64,000 nucleotides of DNA. Origin: Neonectria sp. B-13. Taxonomy: Eukaryota; Ascomycota; Sordariomycetes; Hypocreales; Nectriaceae. A program made the position numbers and the translations under genes. The DNA lies in NCBI GenBank assembly GCA_002682825.1, contig NOKP01000006.1, positions 1,302,001-1,366,000 on the forward strand, in the 5' to 3' direction. This document shows positions 1-12,861 of this stretch, one piece after another. The first letter of the stretch is position 1. Each line of letters starts with the position of its first letter. The notes beneath the pieces are model-generated. The model was not told where the DNA came from, did no database searches, and worked only from the letters and a program-made list of their open reading frames with translations.

Positions 1-3000
1 ATGTCTAAGACTCTAAGTCGATTGTCTTGGATCTGGTATCAAGGTGTGGCACAGTACACTGTACAGTTGACCTTGGGCGCCCGTCACGGCCAGGGCTGGC
101 CTGTCTGGTGCATAGGATCGCCCGTGGCAAACCACCAGCACCATGGCGCCGGAAACTGGGTGCACCAAGATTGGGACCAATGCACACACACGATTGAACC
201 ACACCAGACAGTCCAGTCCACAGTCCACTTCCACACTTCAGTGATCAGTCAGAGAGACGAACCCAAGAAACACACCTGGTCCCAGTCCCGGCCGAGTCAA
301 GATAGCCCAAAGCGCCAGCCTCGGCTCCTTCAGGGTTGTGGAGGCAGCCCACCCCAGCCTTGCATTGGCGGCTTTGGAATGCACGGTGCAATCCCCACGG
401 TGCTGCGCGCAGCGTCTTACAGTTACCTCGATTCGAACGCCATGCACATTGGCACACACACACTCACCTTGAACCAGATTCTCCAACCCTGCCTCCCATC
501 CCACTGGACCTGTGCCCTGACTGGGTGGCCGAGACAGGGTTGCCTGGCGCCCGAGCAATGGAGGTGGTGTCCACGTCCTCCCACCATTCCGGCCGGGACG
601 ACGACTGCGTGCGATTGATCACCTCACGTGGTCTCTGAGTAACCCGTTGCTGACGGTAAGGCTGCTTGGCTGCCCGGGCCCTTTGAAGGGCGTGACACGA
701 TGCGATGCGACGTCAAGTGCCGAATCCGTCAAGAGATCTCTTCCCCCCTTGGGTCGAGGCAGCCGAAAACGCGTGCCTTGAGCCCGTTGCTGAAAATAGC
801 TTTGTGGTTTCTGCCGAAACACAACAGTACATACGGAGAGCGGAGCCCTTGGAAGCCGAATTAGCCCCCAGTCACAAATGGTTCTATGGCGTCTGGGGAA
901 TGCAGATATCAGTCGCCTATAGGTTGTTGAAAGGATCTTCGGGGGAGCGTTCATGACTCCGTCTGCCTATATGGAAATCACTTTAGAGTCCTAGGCGTTA
1001 TTCACATGTCTGACCTGCCACACCCCTAGCGGCCTTGGAGCACGGGAGGACGACAGAACGATCTCGGGCCTTGTCTCAGATGCCCATTTTTAATGGGCCG
1101 GACGATAGACTGGCAGTAGTCTCTCTGACAGGACACCGGCCACTCCAGCCCCATTTTCGGCCACCACAACGATTGGTCGTTACCAATGCTCGGGAGCTTG
1201 CAGTAAGATTACGGCAGACGTTCGATGAGGAACCGGATGGAACAATTGCCGTGTTAGGAAGACAAGACGAGTCATCCTTAGGCAGGCACCAGGAACTCCA
1301 GACTCGAGAGATGCAGAGCTCAGACGCTCAGACCAGACGGGGTGTATCCAGGGCTTAGGTAGTGGAAGAACCCCCGTCCTAGACACCTAACCCTGCCCAC
1401 TTCCCCATCGCCCAGCAGCGCCCCATTCCAATGCCGAGGGGCAGAGACGTGGGTATTGACACAGAGAGAACGAGGAAAAGACAGAGAGATACGATACGAA
1501 GTCGAGAGAGGGAAAGAGAGACATGGTTGCCCGAATGTGCCCAGCATCACACCCTGAATCATCGGCATCTGCCTGGAACATCACGCTGCAAGAATTGGGA
1601 ACGTACGTTTGGCTCGGTAGCTATTCGTCATCGCCATGGCCGTGACCATGAGGATGATGGACTTGGCGATGATGCTTGGCCAACCACGGACGCCTCGGGG
1701 ACTACGGCATCAACGAACATGACAAGGCAGCTCGGAGAGGAGGAGGACGACGACTGCAACGACGAACATGACAAGCATGACGACCATTACCGCTGAATAA
1801 TCTGTACCACTTTACCATGATCTTTATCGCCATCGTCATCGCCATCGCCATCGCCATCGGTTTGACCGTTATCACCCACCATCATCCTCACTCGCCATCA
1901 GCACCAGCACCCATTCGTCGTGGCCCGGCGCCATGACCTCATCCGGCCGTTGCCCACAACGGCTCCAGCCTCGCCCGCTCTTAAACGTCTGCGGGGGAGA
2001 GGCCCGGTCCCTTGCCCGCCGCGCCCAATCGCCGACCGACGGAGAGCACGCGCCACTGCCTGACCCCACCAGCTAGCTGCGCCTCTGGTCGTGGCTTGCA
2101 CGCCCCGTTCACAACCTCATCGCCGCAACTTCCGCATCCACCTCCCGGAGTCGCCGGCGGAGTAGCTTGACTCCTCGGCCGCATCAAGACAACTTCAGTC
2201 CTGTTTCCGGGCTGCTGCAGTAGCTCTTTCATCGCCCAGAGGCTCTCTCGCCCTCTCGCGCTTCCAGCTTCGAGTTTCGACTTTCTCCGTTTCGCCCGTC
2301 GTCAGGCATCCCCTCCCCTGTGATCCACTACGATGCAGTTGCAGCCTCTTTTTCTGGTTCCGGTCTTGGTCTTTGGTCAGCACGCCGCGCGCCTTTCCCT
2401 TTCCCGTCTCTCACCCTCTCTTATGATACTCCACCGGCGGCAGCCGTCAGACTTGCAGCCAGGAGCACACCTCGTCACCCCGACCCATCTTCACCTCACC
2501 GCGCACGAGGCCCGCCGCCTCATCTTTTGCGAATCAACGGTCCTTGATGCCCTCCCTGCATGCCTTCCTCCACTTTCACTTCCACCTCCCCACCGCTCCC
2601 GTCTATTCCCCTTTCTAGCTTTACCGCCCGCCGTTCGTCGCCCGCCGGGGAACGCTCTCCTGCCCATGCTCCAATGGCGGGCATGATGCGGCTGTCATTC
2701 TTTGCCCGCCGCGGCTGTTTGGCCCCATCCCTCCGTGAAAGATATGTCCGCTTCGGGTTAGCCGTCCCGTTACCCATCCGTCACATCCCTCGCCGTACCG
2801 TCTCTCGGGTGCTGCCCCTTGGCTTGCACGCTTTCTATTCGCCGTGACCGGGGTGTGTGAAACTCTCCGCCGTAAGGTTGATTGATCTATTATCGTCGAA
2901 AGAGTCTCATGAAACTCCTCGTCAGACAAGCGCCCTGCTTCCTTCTTTAGCCTCTCGGTGAGCCGACCATATCTCACCCTCCGACTTATATCGGCGAGAC

Positions 3001-3660
3001 ATCGTCCGTGCTTCCGACTCTCAGATTAACCTTCGATTGACATCACATTCACGCGGAGGCCTCAGGAGAATGCCGTCTGGAACATTCCATTGTGCATAGG
3101 GTTGTCTTGATGCCTAAGTATCTAGCATTTTGGCATTGCCTCCCCCAGTTGGCCTGCCTCTCTTGGCCCCCAAACCCCATTACCAAGTCAGCTAACTCAT
3201 AGTGCCTCCCCATCTACCTTCTTCCGAGACAGTCGTCAACTCTATATATGCACACCTTCCACAAAAGACGTTCCAGCTCCAAGCCTCTTGACTCACTGTG
3301 TCGAGTCACATCGTACCACTCGTACCACTGTATAGCCGCCTTGGGATCCGCTGCAAGGCTTTCAGAGAAAAAAAGACGTCGTTTCGTCGTGGTGTATACT
3401 AGGCAGTAGTAGAATGAATAAAGTAATCGACAGAAAAAGAACCCTTCGTATCGCTAATCGTGAGTCCTTCGCCTCCTCCTAGACCCAAGTCATTTGTAGT
3501 TCAATCCACGCAATCGTCGCCGGGCAAGGCATTGTCGTCGTACAATTGCAAGCCATGCTCCTGTGTAATGTATCGAATACCCAATGACACATGACCCTCA
3601 CATTAAATGCTAACGATCCTTCAAACTCCTATGTTCGTAAAATTCGCCCACGTTTAGGGG
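1..3660. other. Gene-free stretch at left edge
   Basis: No reading frame here resembles a known protein, and the longest ones (about 100-200 codons) have the composition of chance frames. A purine-rich tract at about 1441-1530 (pyrimidine-rich on the minus strand) and a pyrimidine-rich plus-strand stretch at about 2220-2640 look like the promoter or leader tracts found upstream of other genes in this window. An imperfect ATCGCC hexanucleotide repeat lies at 1826-1859. The right end (about 3400-3660) should hold the 3' untranslated region of the minus-strand kinase gene. A noncoding transcript or the promoter of a gene left of the window is possible but unproven. Confidence 0.5.
1826..1859. 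repeat. ATCGCC hexanucleotide microsatellite
   Basis: About 5.7 imperfect copies of ATCGCC (one copy reads ATCGTC) are read directly from the sequence in a stretch without a recognised gene. Confidence 0.85.
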
Positions 3661-6600
3661 CTAACCTCGCCGGCCCATGGCGGCCGTTGCACCTGCGGCG
3701 GCGAGGTCCTGCTTGGCGCTCACGCTTCTCCCGGCTGCTCGAGGGAGACTGCTTGTCCCCATCGCCACACCGCCTGTACCCGCGCTGCTTCGCTTGGTAG
3801 GGCCAGAGTTCATGGCCCCGGTACCCCCTGACACTTTTCGGTGCGCACCCGATACTGGTTTGTAGGGGCTGGCTCCTGTTCGCATCGACGACCCAGTCTT
3901 CAGGCCGGCTCCTGGGGGATCGGGGAGTGGGCGTGGCACTGATATCGTGTGGTGTCGCTTCATTGGAGACGACTCGCGTGCTGGCATACGGGGAACAGCT
4001 GGCATTTTTTGACCAGTGATGAACTCGTGACGAATAGCATCCTCGGGCTTCAATCGTCGATCTGGGTCCCAACGCATACATCGAGTCAAGAAATCGAGGA
4101 ACACCTCGTCGTCGCATTTGAGCGCCTGCTGGAGTGTTTTTGATGAAGGTCGGCGTCTGCGGCCCTTGGAAGACACGGTCAGACGTGGCTTGCCCATTGA
4201 GTCAAAGAAAAGTTTCTTTCTGGTGCTTTTCTCAATCAGATGTTTCTCGGGTGGCCCAAACACTTCCATGATACACGCAAGCTGCTCTTGTTCGTTCTCT
4301 CCAGGGAAAATTGGGACACCTGTATACAGCTCGGCTAGGATGCAGCCGACACTCCACATGTCAATGGGCATGCCATATGTCATGCCAAGAATGACTTCTG
4401 GCGAGCGGTAGAACCTGGACTGGATGTAGGTATACACCTTCTCATTCTCGAAGCAACTGGACCCAAAGTCGATGACTTTAATCTCCGAATGCAAAGGGTG
4501 ACGAAGGAGGATGTTCTCCGGCTTCAGATCGCAATGAATAACCTTGTGCTGCTTGAGAAGGTTGAGTGAGCTGAGTATCTGCTTGGTGAAACGCCGGATG
4601 ATTCTGATCGAGAAGCCCCGGAATGCGTGTGCCTTGATGAGTTCGTAGAGATTCATGTCTAGCAACTCGGTGGAGATGCAAAGATGGCCTCGGAAGTAGA
4701 AACTTTGGGTAAAGTTGACCATGCTGTGCTTGTTCTTGGGATCCTGTGATTGAATTAGTACCAGCTGCCATCCTTCCATGCATGTAAACTTACCCATTCG
4801 CGAAGCTTTTGCAGGATATTGACTTCGACAAGAGCTTGCTGATGGAATCTCTTTTTGTTCCTGATGATTTTGATGGCAACAAGACCTCCAGTTCGGTGGT
4901 CTATGCATCGAACCACTTGCCCAAAACTACCCTTTCCAAGAATATCGATAATCTCATACCGGAACGAGAGGTGATCTCCAGGCACGATGGTGTAGTCTCC
5001 ACGCTCGTCGTCATACCCAAAATTGGGCGAATCCGACTGCAGGTCACCCACAACTTTGTGAGCATGTTGTGTTCCGCAAAAGTACACGTCATTGTAGTCG
5101 ACAATCTCGCCTCGCTCGTAAATGTTTAACATGGCAATGCGAATGGCCTCGTGGGGTCCGACTCGCTCCTTGGGTGTCGCCCTCTTCCTCAAAGCATCCA
5201 GAGTTCTGGCAGCGATCTCTGTCTCTTTTCGTCGAGATCCTAATTTGGCCATTTCCTCCTCGGCACCAATGTCGTCCTTGTCAAGTTCGGCAGACCAAGA
5301 GTCAAGATTCTTGGTCGTGCTTGAGGAAGTCCTCGGTCGAAGAATCTTTTGCATAACAGATGTGTTCCGAACAGTTGGCATGGTAGACGGATCCACAGTG
5401 GGCTTTTTATTACCCCAGGTCTCGCTCTTAGTCCGGTCGTGGGATGAGAGGGCGTTCAAACTCCCCGCGGAGCTCTTTCGCCGCCTAGATTCAAGGTATC
5501 CCCCAGCAGGTTTAACAGCAGGAGTCGGGCTTCCCTGCTTGGCCTTTGCTAGGTTGCTGGCAGTCGCAGATGCGGGGAGTCGAGGGGGAGGCATGCTCTC
5601 CTGCTGTTGTGCAGCAGCCTTTTCGATAACATCTTGAGGAGCTGTAATACTACTTTTGGAGTTTGTGCGTTTCCATGAGATGCTAAGCTTTCGTCGCAGC
5701 GAGCTCATCGAGGAAGGCGTCTGAGGCTCCTCCGACGCGGGCTCTGGTGGGGGGGACTTAGGAACGGGGTTGTCTGTCTTGGGTGCCCGCGGACCCGCAG
5801 GTTTTGTATGGACCCTATCTTCAAAAAAGTTGCTGCTGTTCGTGGTGAAGTCTGCGGTATTGAAGTCTCCTCCGGTCTTGGACCTCTTTAGAAACCCGTG
5901 TTCTGTCCCACCCTTGGGAAGAGACGAGGAGAGGAAAGGCGACATGCTGTTCTTATGATCGATGTCCTTGAAACCCAATGAAGAGTCCGTGGAGCTGTTG
6001 TCAGGAGGGGTGGGGGAAAGGTGAGTATGGTGAACGGAACTGCTGCTCCGAAGTGACGGTAATTCGGGCGTATCGCCATGTCGACTTTTCGAGAAAAAGG
6101 AACTCTTTGAGGCCGTCATCGGAGTGGTTGGAGTTTTTGGTAGCTGCCGGGAGGGTGGTGGGCTCAAGTTCCGATCTGCACTGCCATGCTCTTGCAGCGC
6201 CGCGATCTTGTTAGTCGTTGGAGTGCTCAATGGACCTAAACTGATCGGAGGCAGTCTCAAAGGTTGTAAATGCCTCCTGCCCTGAGGGGTACTCTTGTGT
6301 TCGGAATCCGCATTGGTGCTACTTGGCACATATGAGCTTTTCCTGGCGCTGGGTCGCCGTTGGACCTTGGTGGGCTCAGGGAAGACCAACATTGAGATGC
6401 TCCCGGTCAAGTTGGAGTTGGAATTCATGCTGAGTGCATCAATGTTGCTCAGCGCGGTCTTCTTTTTTTCCATAAAGTATGTGTCGGCTGGCGAATCCTT
6501 TGGTGATTCATATGCCTTTGGTATGGCGGGGACTGGCGGGACATCTTCCTCGTCATCCGCAGGCATCGGGTTATGCACAGTTGTATGCTTAGGTGCAGGT

Positions 6601-7802
6601 AATCGTGACGTAGATGAAGATTGAGAGACACGTGGTTGTATGGAACCGGTCGACGTCCTCACTGTGTTGAAGCTGATAGACGAGTTGACAGAGAGGCCAG
6701 AACTGTACGATTTTCGGCTTATGTCGGGGGTGGTCCTAGATGAAGAGGGAGTGCCAGAGGCCTTTCTTGGGATCATAGAAGGGGACCGCGATTCGGCTCG
6801 GTTATCCATCGACACAGGTGGCGGAGGAGGTACGTTAGAGCTGTGAGTGGCGGGTTGTGATGGAGGCATAGTAGAGAGGCGCTTCATCCGCCGGGTATCT
6901 GTCGGGCTTATCGTCCTTGCACCGAGGCCAGTCGCGTGCGTAGAATGATGACTGCCAGGCATAATGGATGCTCTCTTACCGGTTGATGACGGTGTGCTGA
7001 GTCGTCCGCCGACACGTGGCGATCGAGGAGCGAGCGTTGACAGACGGTTATGCTCCGGGGTGAGGTTGTTACCAAAACCCAGGTGCGCTTGGCTGGGGCG
7101 CGGTGGTGGTTGTACCGACTTTGCCTTCGCCGCCCTCGAGTTGGCCGGATTTCGCGTGGAATCCAACCAACTGTTTGAGCCTCCATCCATCGATGTTCTT
7201 GTCGAACCACCAGATGCGCCATCTGACAAGAGGCTGGGGCGTCGCCTCTGGGTGTTTCGAGCGCCATATTCTCCATCTGCTACCACACCCGGACCGATCG
7301 ATTTGCGAGGTGGCTTCGACGTCGCGGTGTGGGACACGGTGTGAGACACGGGTGGGTAGTGGCTCTGGCGACGAGCTCGCGTCGAGGCGGGACCGCTTGG
7401 AGCATCGATAGGAGCCGTAGAGGACTCTCTAGATGAAAGACTGGGCTGTCTGCTTGACGTGCTGGGGTGTCGCAGAAGAGAGCCGGAACGAGATGGCCGA
7501 TTGGAAAGTGGAATGGCAGGGCGGGTGGTGCCGCCGTTTTGCGAGGTGGTTCCTTGAGACTTTTCGAGCATCTTGTCGTCGTTCAAGCCGTGGGTCTCAA
7601 GGATGCTTCCTTCGCCGGTGGGACAAGGAAATTGAGTGAGTTTGAACTCGGTCGAGGCAGATTCGAGGCTGCTCTGTAGATCATCGAAGCTCACAGAGGG
7701 CAAGAAGTCGAAGGAGCCGGTAGATTCGCCTAATTGGCCCGACTCCCCATCCCGACCGAAGGAAAAGAGCGAATGGTTATTGGAGGCGGATGCGCTGAGC
7801 AT
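3661..7802 (-). CDS. pom1: Pom1-like DYRK-family dual-specificity kinase
   Basis: Two exons, 7802-4794 and 4743-3661, joined across a 50-nt intron (GTAAGT donor, CACAG acceptor), give 1363 residues. Residues 1 to about 880 are a Ser/Pro/Thr-rich, apparently disordered tail. A DYRK-homology box (YERGEIVDYNDVYFCG) precedes the kinase domain, which starts near residue 949. The glycine loop GKGSFG is at 956-961, the ATP-binding lysine at 978, HCDLKPEN around 1073-1080, DFG at 1095-1097, and the YTYIQSR activation loop contains the DYRK autophosphorylation tyrosine (about 1109). A basic, Ser/Gly/Ala-rich tail of about 100 residues follows. The size and architecture match Pom1, a cortical polarity kinase that in fission yeast restrains mitotic entry and positions septation; transfer of that role here is inference. 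The start is the first ATG of the open frame. An upstream noncoding exon is possible. Confidence 0.93.
4744..4793 (-). other. pom1: Intron in kinase N-lobe
   Basis: A 50-nt phase-0 intron with GTAAGT donor and ACAG acceptor. It interrupts the kinase N-lobe between the residues REW and DPKN. Removing it joins two frames into a continuous kinase domain, which is strong evidence for splicing. Confidence 0.92.
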
Positions 7803-10800
7803 TGGTGCGTCGAGGGCGAGGCCGAGGCCGGAGTTCGACGTGGGAAGAGGTGGTTGAGGACTGGAGTTGTTGCCCCTGTTACGAAGGCTTCGAGGTCAGC
7901 TTGGCCATGTGCGTGTGATGGGATGGATAGGCGATGGCGGATGCATCAACCAAGAGCCATCAGTGGGAAGAAGAGGGTGACGATGGGAAGACGGGAGGCT
8001 CACAAACGAGTCGAAGAGAAGTTCGCCGGTCGAGGCCCAGCCGGTGCCTTGTGCTCGTGGCTCATAGGGACCGGGTCGAGGGGACGTGGCTGGCAATGCG
8101 ACCACGAGTGTGGATTCACGGGGGTCGGTCGCTAGCACAGACTCAGTCCGGTCAGGGAGCTGAGCGCATTCGAACGGCTACCTCATTCCGGACCGGGAGG
8201 ACGGGGGCAAGAGGGGGGAGGAGCAGGGCTGGAAGGCGCAGGACAGCCAAGAAAAGCCTGTCTCCTGGGTCGCGCGGATAATCGGTGAGGTGGCAAGATG
8301 TCGGACGGGAAATGAGAGGCGGGAGACGGGAGACGAAGATGGTAGATGAGAGACGAGGCAGAGTCGTTGTTTTCGAAAAGAGGGATGCAGCCAGTGAATT
8401 GCAGCGGGCACAGGGCAGGAAGGGGGGCATGGGGTCGATGGTACCTCGTACCTACCGGGCCTAACTGGCAGTGAACCTCTCGGCGGAAGGCGGGTGGGGG
8501 GGGCTCGAGGTCCAGGTACTTCAGAACTGGATAATCCGGGGCCAAGATGGCCGCATTAGCGGCACGCCATAAAGGTATCGCTACATGGCAAACATGGACC
8601 GCCTCCGTCGTTTGCTTTTCAAGTATTCGTGCTAGGTTGGGATGCCGCCTCCTGTCAGGAGGAAGGGGCAGCTGGGGACTTATTGGGGCTCTTGCTGCGA
8701 GGTTCAGGGCTTCCGAGGCAGGAGGCACGTTCCCGTCGAGGTCCATTCGCGGCTGCGCTTGCTGCACCTGCTGCATCTGCTGACTGGCACCGCACACGTC
8801 CATAATAGTCGGGACCTCCCCAAGCAATAGCAACCATCCATACGCTTACTTGGACACCCACCGCCGCCCGGCTACCGACTTCGTCCCATTCTTCGTAATA
8901 CCTAATTAATACTCCCGTTCCTGTGGTATTTTCATTACAGTCACCGCCGCACTGATGCATTTGCGTCATCTTGATAGGAATAGACAGTACACGCCGCCAC
9001 TTGGATTTCTCGTCCTAGACCGCCAGCACTGGACCGCGATGGATTGATGTGTCTGCGCGGCGCGTGCAAAGCCTCTCTGCCTCAACGCGTTCAAAAGGTT
9101 CAGTTTAGCTATGCCGACAACGGCGGCAGTGGCGGTAGGGGCTGAGCTCACCGCGCAGTGGAGACAGACGAAGATGAAGAAGACGAAGAAGACGAGACTG
9201 ACGCAGGCTGCGAAGGGGACCCCGACCTCACGAACTGATTGACGTATCAAACAGACAGCGAGATTATACTTCGCACGAGCCAAACACGGACTCGACCTTC
9301 AGGACCATGTCCTATACCCATCTCATGCCCTGCTTCGTGCATTGGCACCAGCGTCTCGAAAGTGACAGGTGCCCAATTCGACGCTGCTAGTTTCGAGACC
9401 AGGATCAAGTTTCTCCTTTTGGTGGACGGCGCAGAGACGCTACCTTTGACTAGCAGAAAAAGGCCCCGTCGCCTTGCTCCATCGGCCAGCCTTCAGGGGG
9501 ACCTGGTCCCCACAGGGCCCAGAGCAAAAAGCTGGTGTTGATTCTGAACCGTTGTTTTCGTCAACTTTACGGATACTCTGACGAACTAGTAGAGCTTGGT
9601 TGCTCTGGTCCGTAGACGTGGTTCTAAGAAGCTGCTGCAGAAACATCATGATAGCAACGCAGATGAACTGCTAATGGCACCTGTATCTCCCATCCATCCC
9701 GGCCTAGCCAGTCCAGCGTTGGTCGCCCGTGTTGCCTGCTGTTGTCATGGCAAAGGAGGGTATCTTGTTTTGTTGCCACGTTTCGGTCCAGTAGACTGCA
9801 GTTCCATGGTGTCCCCAGACCATCGTGGAGGCCTTCTTTCTCAAGTGCGGTTGCTATTCGCCGAAGGCCATGCACGCGCTGCATCGCATCTATGCAGGAG
9901 ACAGATGATCCAATGCGAGGGCTCCTAGTGTCAGGGGGGAGCTTCACCGCGTGCGTCGCCTGGCCGCTGTCTCCTGCATATCAAATCCAGCTGTTCGGCG
10001 GTGCAGACCTCCCTTCAATTTCCAAGGCGGAAAGGACACCAGGGCCTCGAGAAGTGGTTTGTTTGGGTTCCTCGCTTGGGATTGGCATATATGACAGGAC
10101 CGTACCGTGGTATGTCCGTGTTGATCAAAATTGCTGTGCCTCTTCAGCTGGACCAATGCCCGCTTGCACATGACAAAACGCGTTACCCTGGCACTTCACT
10201 GTTGTCCCGAAGTGGTGTAGGCCGCCAGGAAGGAAACAAATGCGACTGGTGAGCCATGCTAGAAGCGTACGAAATTCGGTTTACATGTGGAATGGGTGAG
10301 CTTTGGTAAGTGGTTTCAGAAAGCCTTAGTCTACTTAAAGGCTTCCTACGCAGGCCTAGGTCTGTCTGTCTGCATGCACCGCTCGTGCAAATGACAGTGC
10401 TTATTGAAATATGCACCATGGTTCACCTACGACAGCTCAAAGAAGGAGATAAAGTAGGTAGTTCATTTAAGTGAAGATCCTAGATGACGTCGATTCCCAC
10501 GCAGTACTCACACCCTCCCTTCGCATCCAATCATCCATTTAATCTACCAAGCAACGTTGTCAAACTGCAAGCCGCCCGCGGGCCGCACTGCGCTACTGAA
10601 AAGTCAGAATTGCTCTCCTGCTGAGCATGAACAAAGTGAGTGGATGGGTGTGGCTGAGGCTGTCGTTTGGCCGCATGAGTGATGTCAGTGCTGCGTGGCG
10701 AGTGTCACATGCCACATTGACGCACCACCATCAACGTCGAGACCTCCTCCGCCTCCACCTCCGCATTCGACGTTGTACATACCATGTCTTGAACGCCGCC

Positions 10801-10832
10801 AACGTCTCCGTCACCTCTCCTTTGTGCGCCTT
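7803..10832. other. Kinase upstream region and intergenic space
   Basis: About 8150-8360 is purine-rich on the plus strand, meaning pyrimidine-rich in the direction of the kinase gene, as expected for its promoter or long leader. A GAAGAC-type run lies at about 9170-9197. Open frames up to 216 codons on the minus strand (8183-8833) show no recognisable domain and biased composition, so I do not call them. No RNA gene or mobile element was seen. Confidence 0.5.
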
Positions 10833-12364
10833 ATGGATGACTTCACCGCCGAGCTCCTGGCCTCGGGGCAGGAATTCGATGCCGCCGAGACCTCCGAGCG
10901 ACCCCGCGACAACTCTCGTCCCGGTCGTTCGGCCACTCCTCCTCCGGTCACGCCGCCCCAGAGGTCCGGCTTGCGCGGCGGTATCGCCGCTATCAGGGAG
11001 AAGGCAAGCTTGCAGGACCGTTTGATAGAGAAGTTTGTCACCTTTGTGCCTCCGCTGCCGCGTGGTGTATTTTGGGTTTGGGGCGCTGACCTTGTGTAAA
11101 TAGACTCCTTCAGCAAGTTATCCCAGCCGACGATGATGCTTCCGCGGAGGGCTCAGTCCCCGGCGACGACTGGCCGCCTCCTGGTGCCGAGCGACCTAAC
11201 TTCAACATCACGACAATGTCTTACAACTTCCGCCGCTTCAACGCCCGTATCGGCGTCGTCTTCAAGTTCCAGGCCCGCGTCGAGCGCATCCTCTCCTGGC
11301 ACCGAGTCTCGCACACCCTCTCCCTCCTCGCCGTCTATACCTTCATCTGTCTCGACCCGTACCTCCTGTGCGTCCTCCCGATCTCCATCCTCCTCCTTGG
11401 AGTTTTCATCCCCGCATTCCTGGCCCGGCACCCCGCGCCACCGAAGGGCACCTTGTCCAGCGACCAAAACGTCGGATACTCCCCGCGCGGCCCGCCTCTG
11501 GCGCCCGCGGCGACGGTACGCCCGGTCAAGGAACTCAGCAAGGACTTCTTCCGCAACATGCGCGACCTGCAGAACTGCATGGATGACTTCAGCCAGGGAC
11601 ACGACAAGGTCGTTGCGCTGATGGTGCCCGTGACCAACTTCAGCGACGAGTCCCTGAGCTCTGCCCTGTTCATGTTCCTCTCAGCCGCCGGTCTCTTCAT
11701 GACCATCGCCGCGCACCTCCTCCCCTGGAAACTCATCTTCCTCCTGGGCGGCTGGGCCACCATCGGCATTGGCCACCCGACCGTCGCGCGCCTCCTCGCC
11801 ATCACGCACAAGGAACGCCTGCAACCGCAAGAAGCCAAGGCCAAATCGTGGCTGGACGGCTGGATCGTGCGGGACGTCATCCTCGACTCGAGCCCGGAGA
11901 CGCGCGAGGTCGAGATTTTTGAGCTGCAGCGCATATCAGGCGCCGGCGAGTGGGAGCCCTGGCTGTTTTCGCCCTCTCCCTACGATCCGCTCTCGCAGCG
12001 GCGCATCACCGGTGACCGGCCTCGCGGCACGCGCTTCTTCGAAGACGTCCTGGCCCCCGAGGCCTGGGAATGGAGCGAGAAGAAGTGGGCGCTTGACCTC
12101 TGGAGCCGCGAGTGGGTCGAGGAGCGCATTATCACGGGTGTCGAGGTCGAGACGGAGGGCGAGCGCTGGGTCTACGACATCTACGACGAGCACCATGACC
12201 GCACCGGTGTCGTCGACGCCGCCGACAAGGGGAAGCTCCGGGCTTACGCCTCGCGGCCGAGCTGGGAGGAGGGCGAGGACGGGAGCGGGAGGAGGGGCGA
12301 CTGGAGACGGCGGAGATGGGTGCGGCTCGTGAAGCGCAAGATGGCGGAGCCGTTACCGAATTGA
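10833..12364 (+). CDS. pex24: Pex24-family integral peroxisomal membrane peroxin
   Basis: Exons 10833-11032 and 11104-12364 are joined across a 71-nt intron (GTTTGT donor, GCTGAC branch site, ATAG acceptor) to give 486 residues. After a Pro/Arg-rich N-terminus come two hydrophobic segments at about 137-174 and two more at about 252-288. A dysferlin-like Trp-rich region lies at about 330-425 (EWEPWLFSP, later EWSEKKWALDLWSREWVEE). This layout is that of the Pex24p/Pex28-Pex32 family, ER- and peroxisome-contact proteins that control peroxisome number, size and inheritance. Which yeast paralogue it corresponds to cannot be decided here. The chosen ATG is the first in the exon-1 frame. The gene converges with the diphosphate synthase gene 497 bp downstream. 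Confidence 0.87.
11033..11103 (+). other. pex24: Intron of Pex24-family gene
   Basis: A 71-nt phase-2 intron: donor GTTTGT, branch-like GCTGAC near 11080, acceptor ATAG. Splicing rebuilds IEK-LLQQV and joins the N-terminal frame to the membrane domain. Confidence 0.85.
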
Positions 12365-12861
12365 AAGGACCTTTAACAAGGTATAATTTGCTTGACTTCT
12401 GTATTGTGGTCGAGGGTGTTACTTCATTTATGGTTGGCGTTTATGGTGGAATTGGAATTGGAATGCGAGGCATTGAACGAGACCAAGGGAGAAATGGGCA
12501 GCCTAGTTCATCCATGAATGCCATGAATGTAAGATATAATTCAGGGAGATGTAAGAAATCCGCCATCGAAAGCTCAATCCAAAATGTAACAATTTGCTTA
12601 TTGACATCTCCATCCTTGCATTCCCCAATAGGCCCAAGAGAAGCCAGAAAAATGGTATCAACTCAAAGATAATGCCCGTAACCGTGAAATGGAAGATCAA
12701 CAGTTCCCGGGACGCCGGCCAGATCATTCTATATGCGCTCCGCTCGTGACACGTTAAATCCGGTTATTAAAGGAGTAAAAACACGGGGCCGTTCCCAACT
12801 CCAGCCCCTTGCAAGGTCGTTCGCTGGCAGACAGACACGCCAGGAAGAGCACGCAGAACGC
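12365..12861. other. Convergent 3' intergenic region
   Basis: This space separates the stop codons of two convergent genes. It is AT-richer than the flanking coding DNA, as expected for two opposed 3' untranslated regions. No gene is seen in it. Confidence 0.6.

Noticed and set aside
1431..1796. 121-codon frame with acidic C-terminus
   Set aside because: The acidic tail derives from simple GAC/GAG repeats; no family resemblance.
8183..8833. 216-codon minus-strand frame upstream of the kinase
   Set aside because: Pro/Ser/Arg-rich by composition, no domain, and located where the kinase promoter and leader are expected; a short upstream frame remains possible.
11335..11934. 199-codon minus-strand frame
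   Set aside because: Antisense to the Pex24-family coding exon; no domain.
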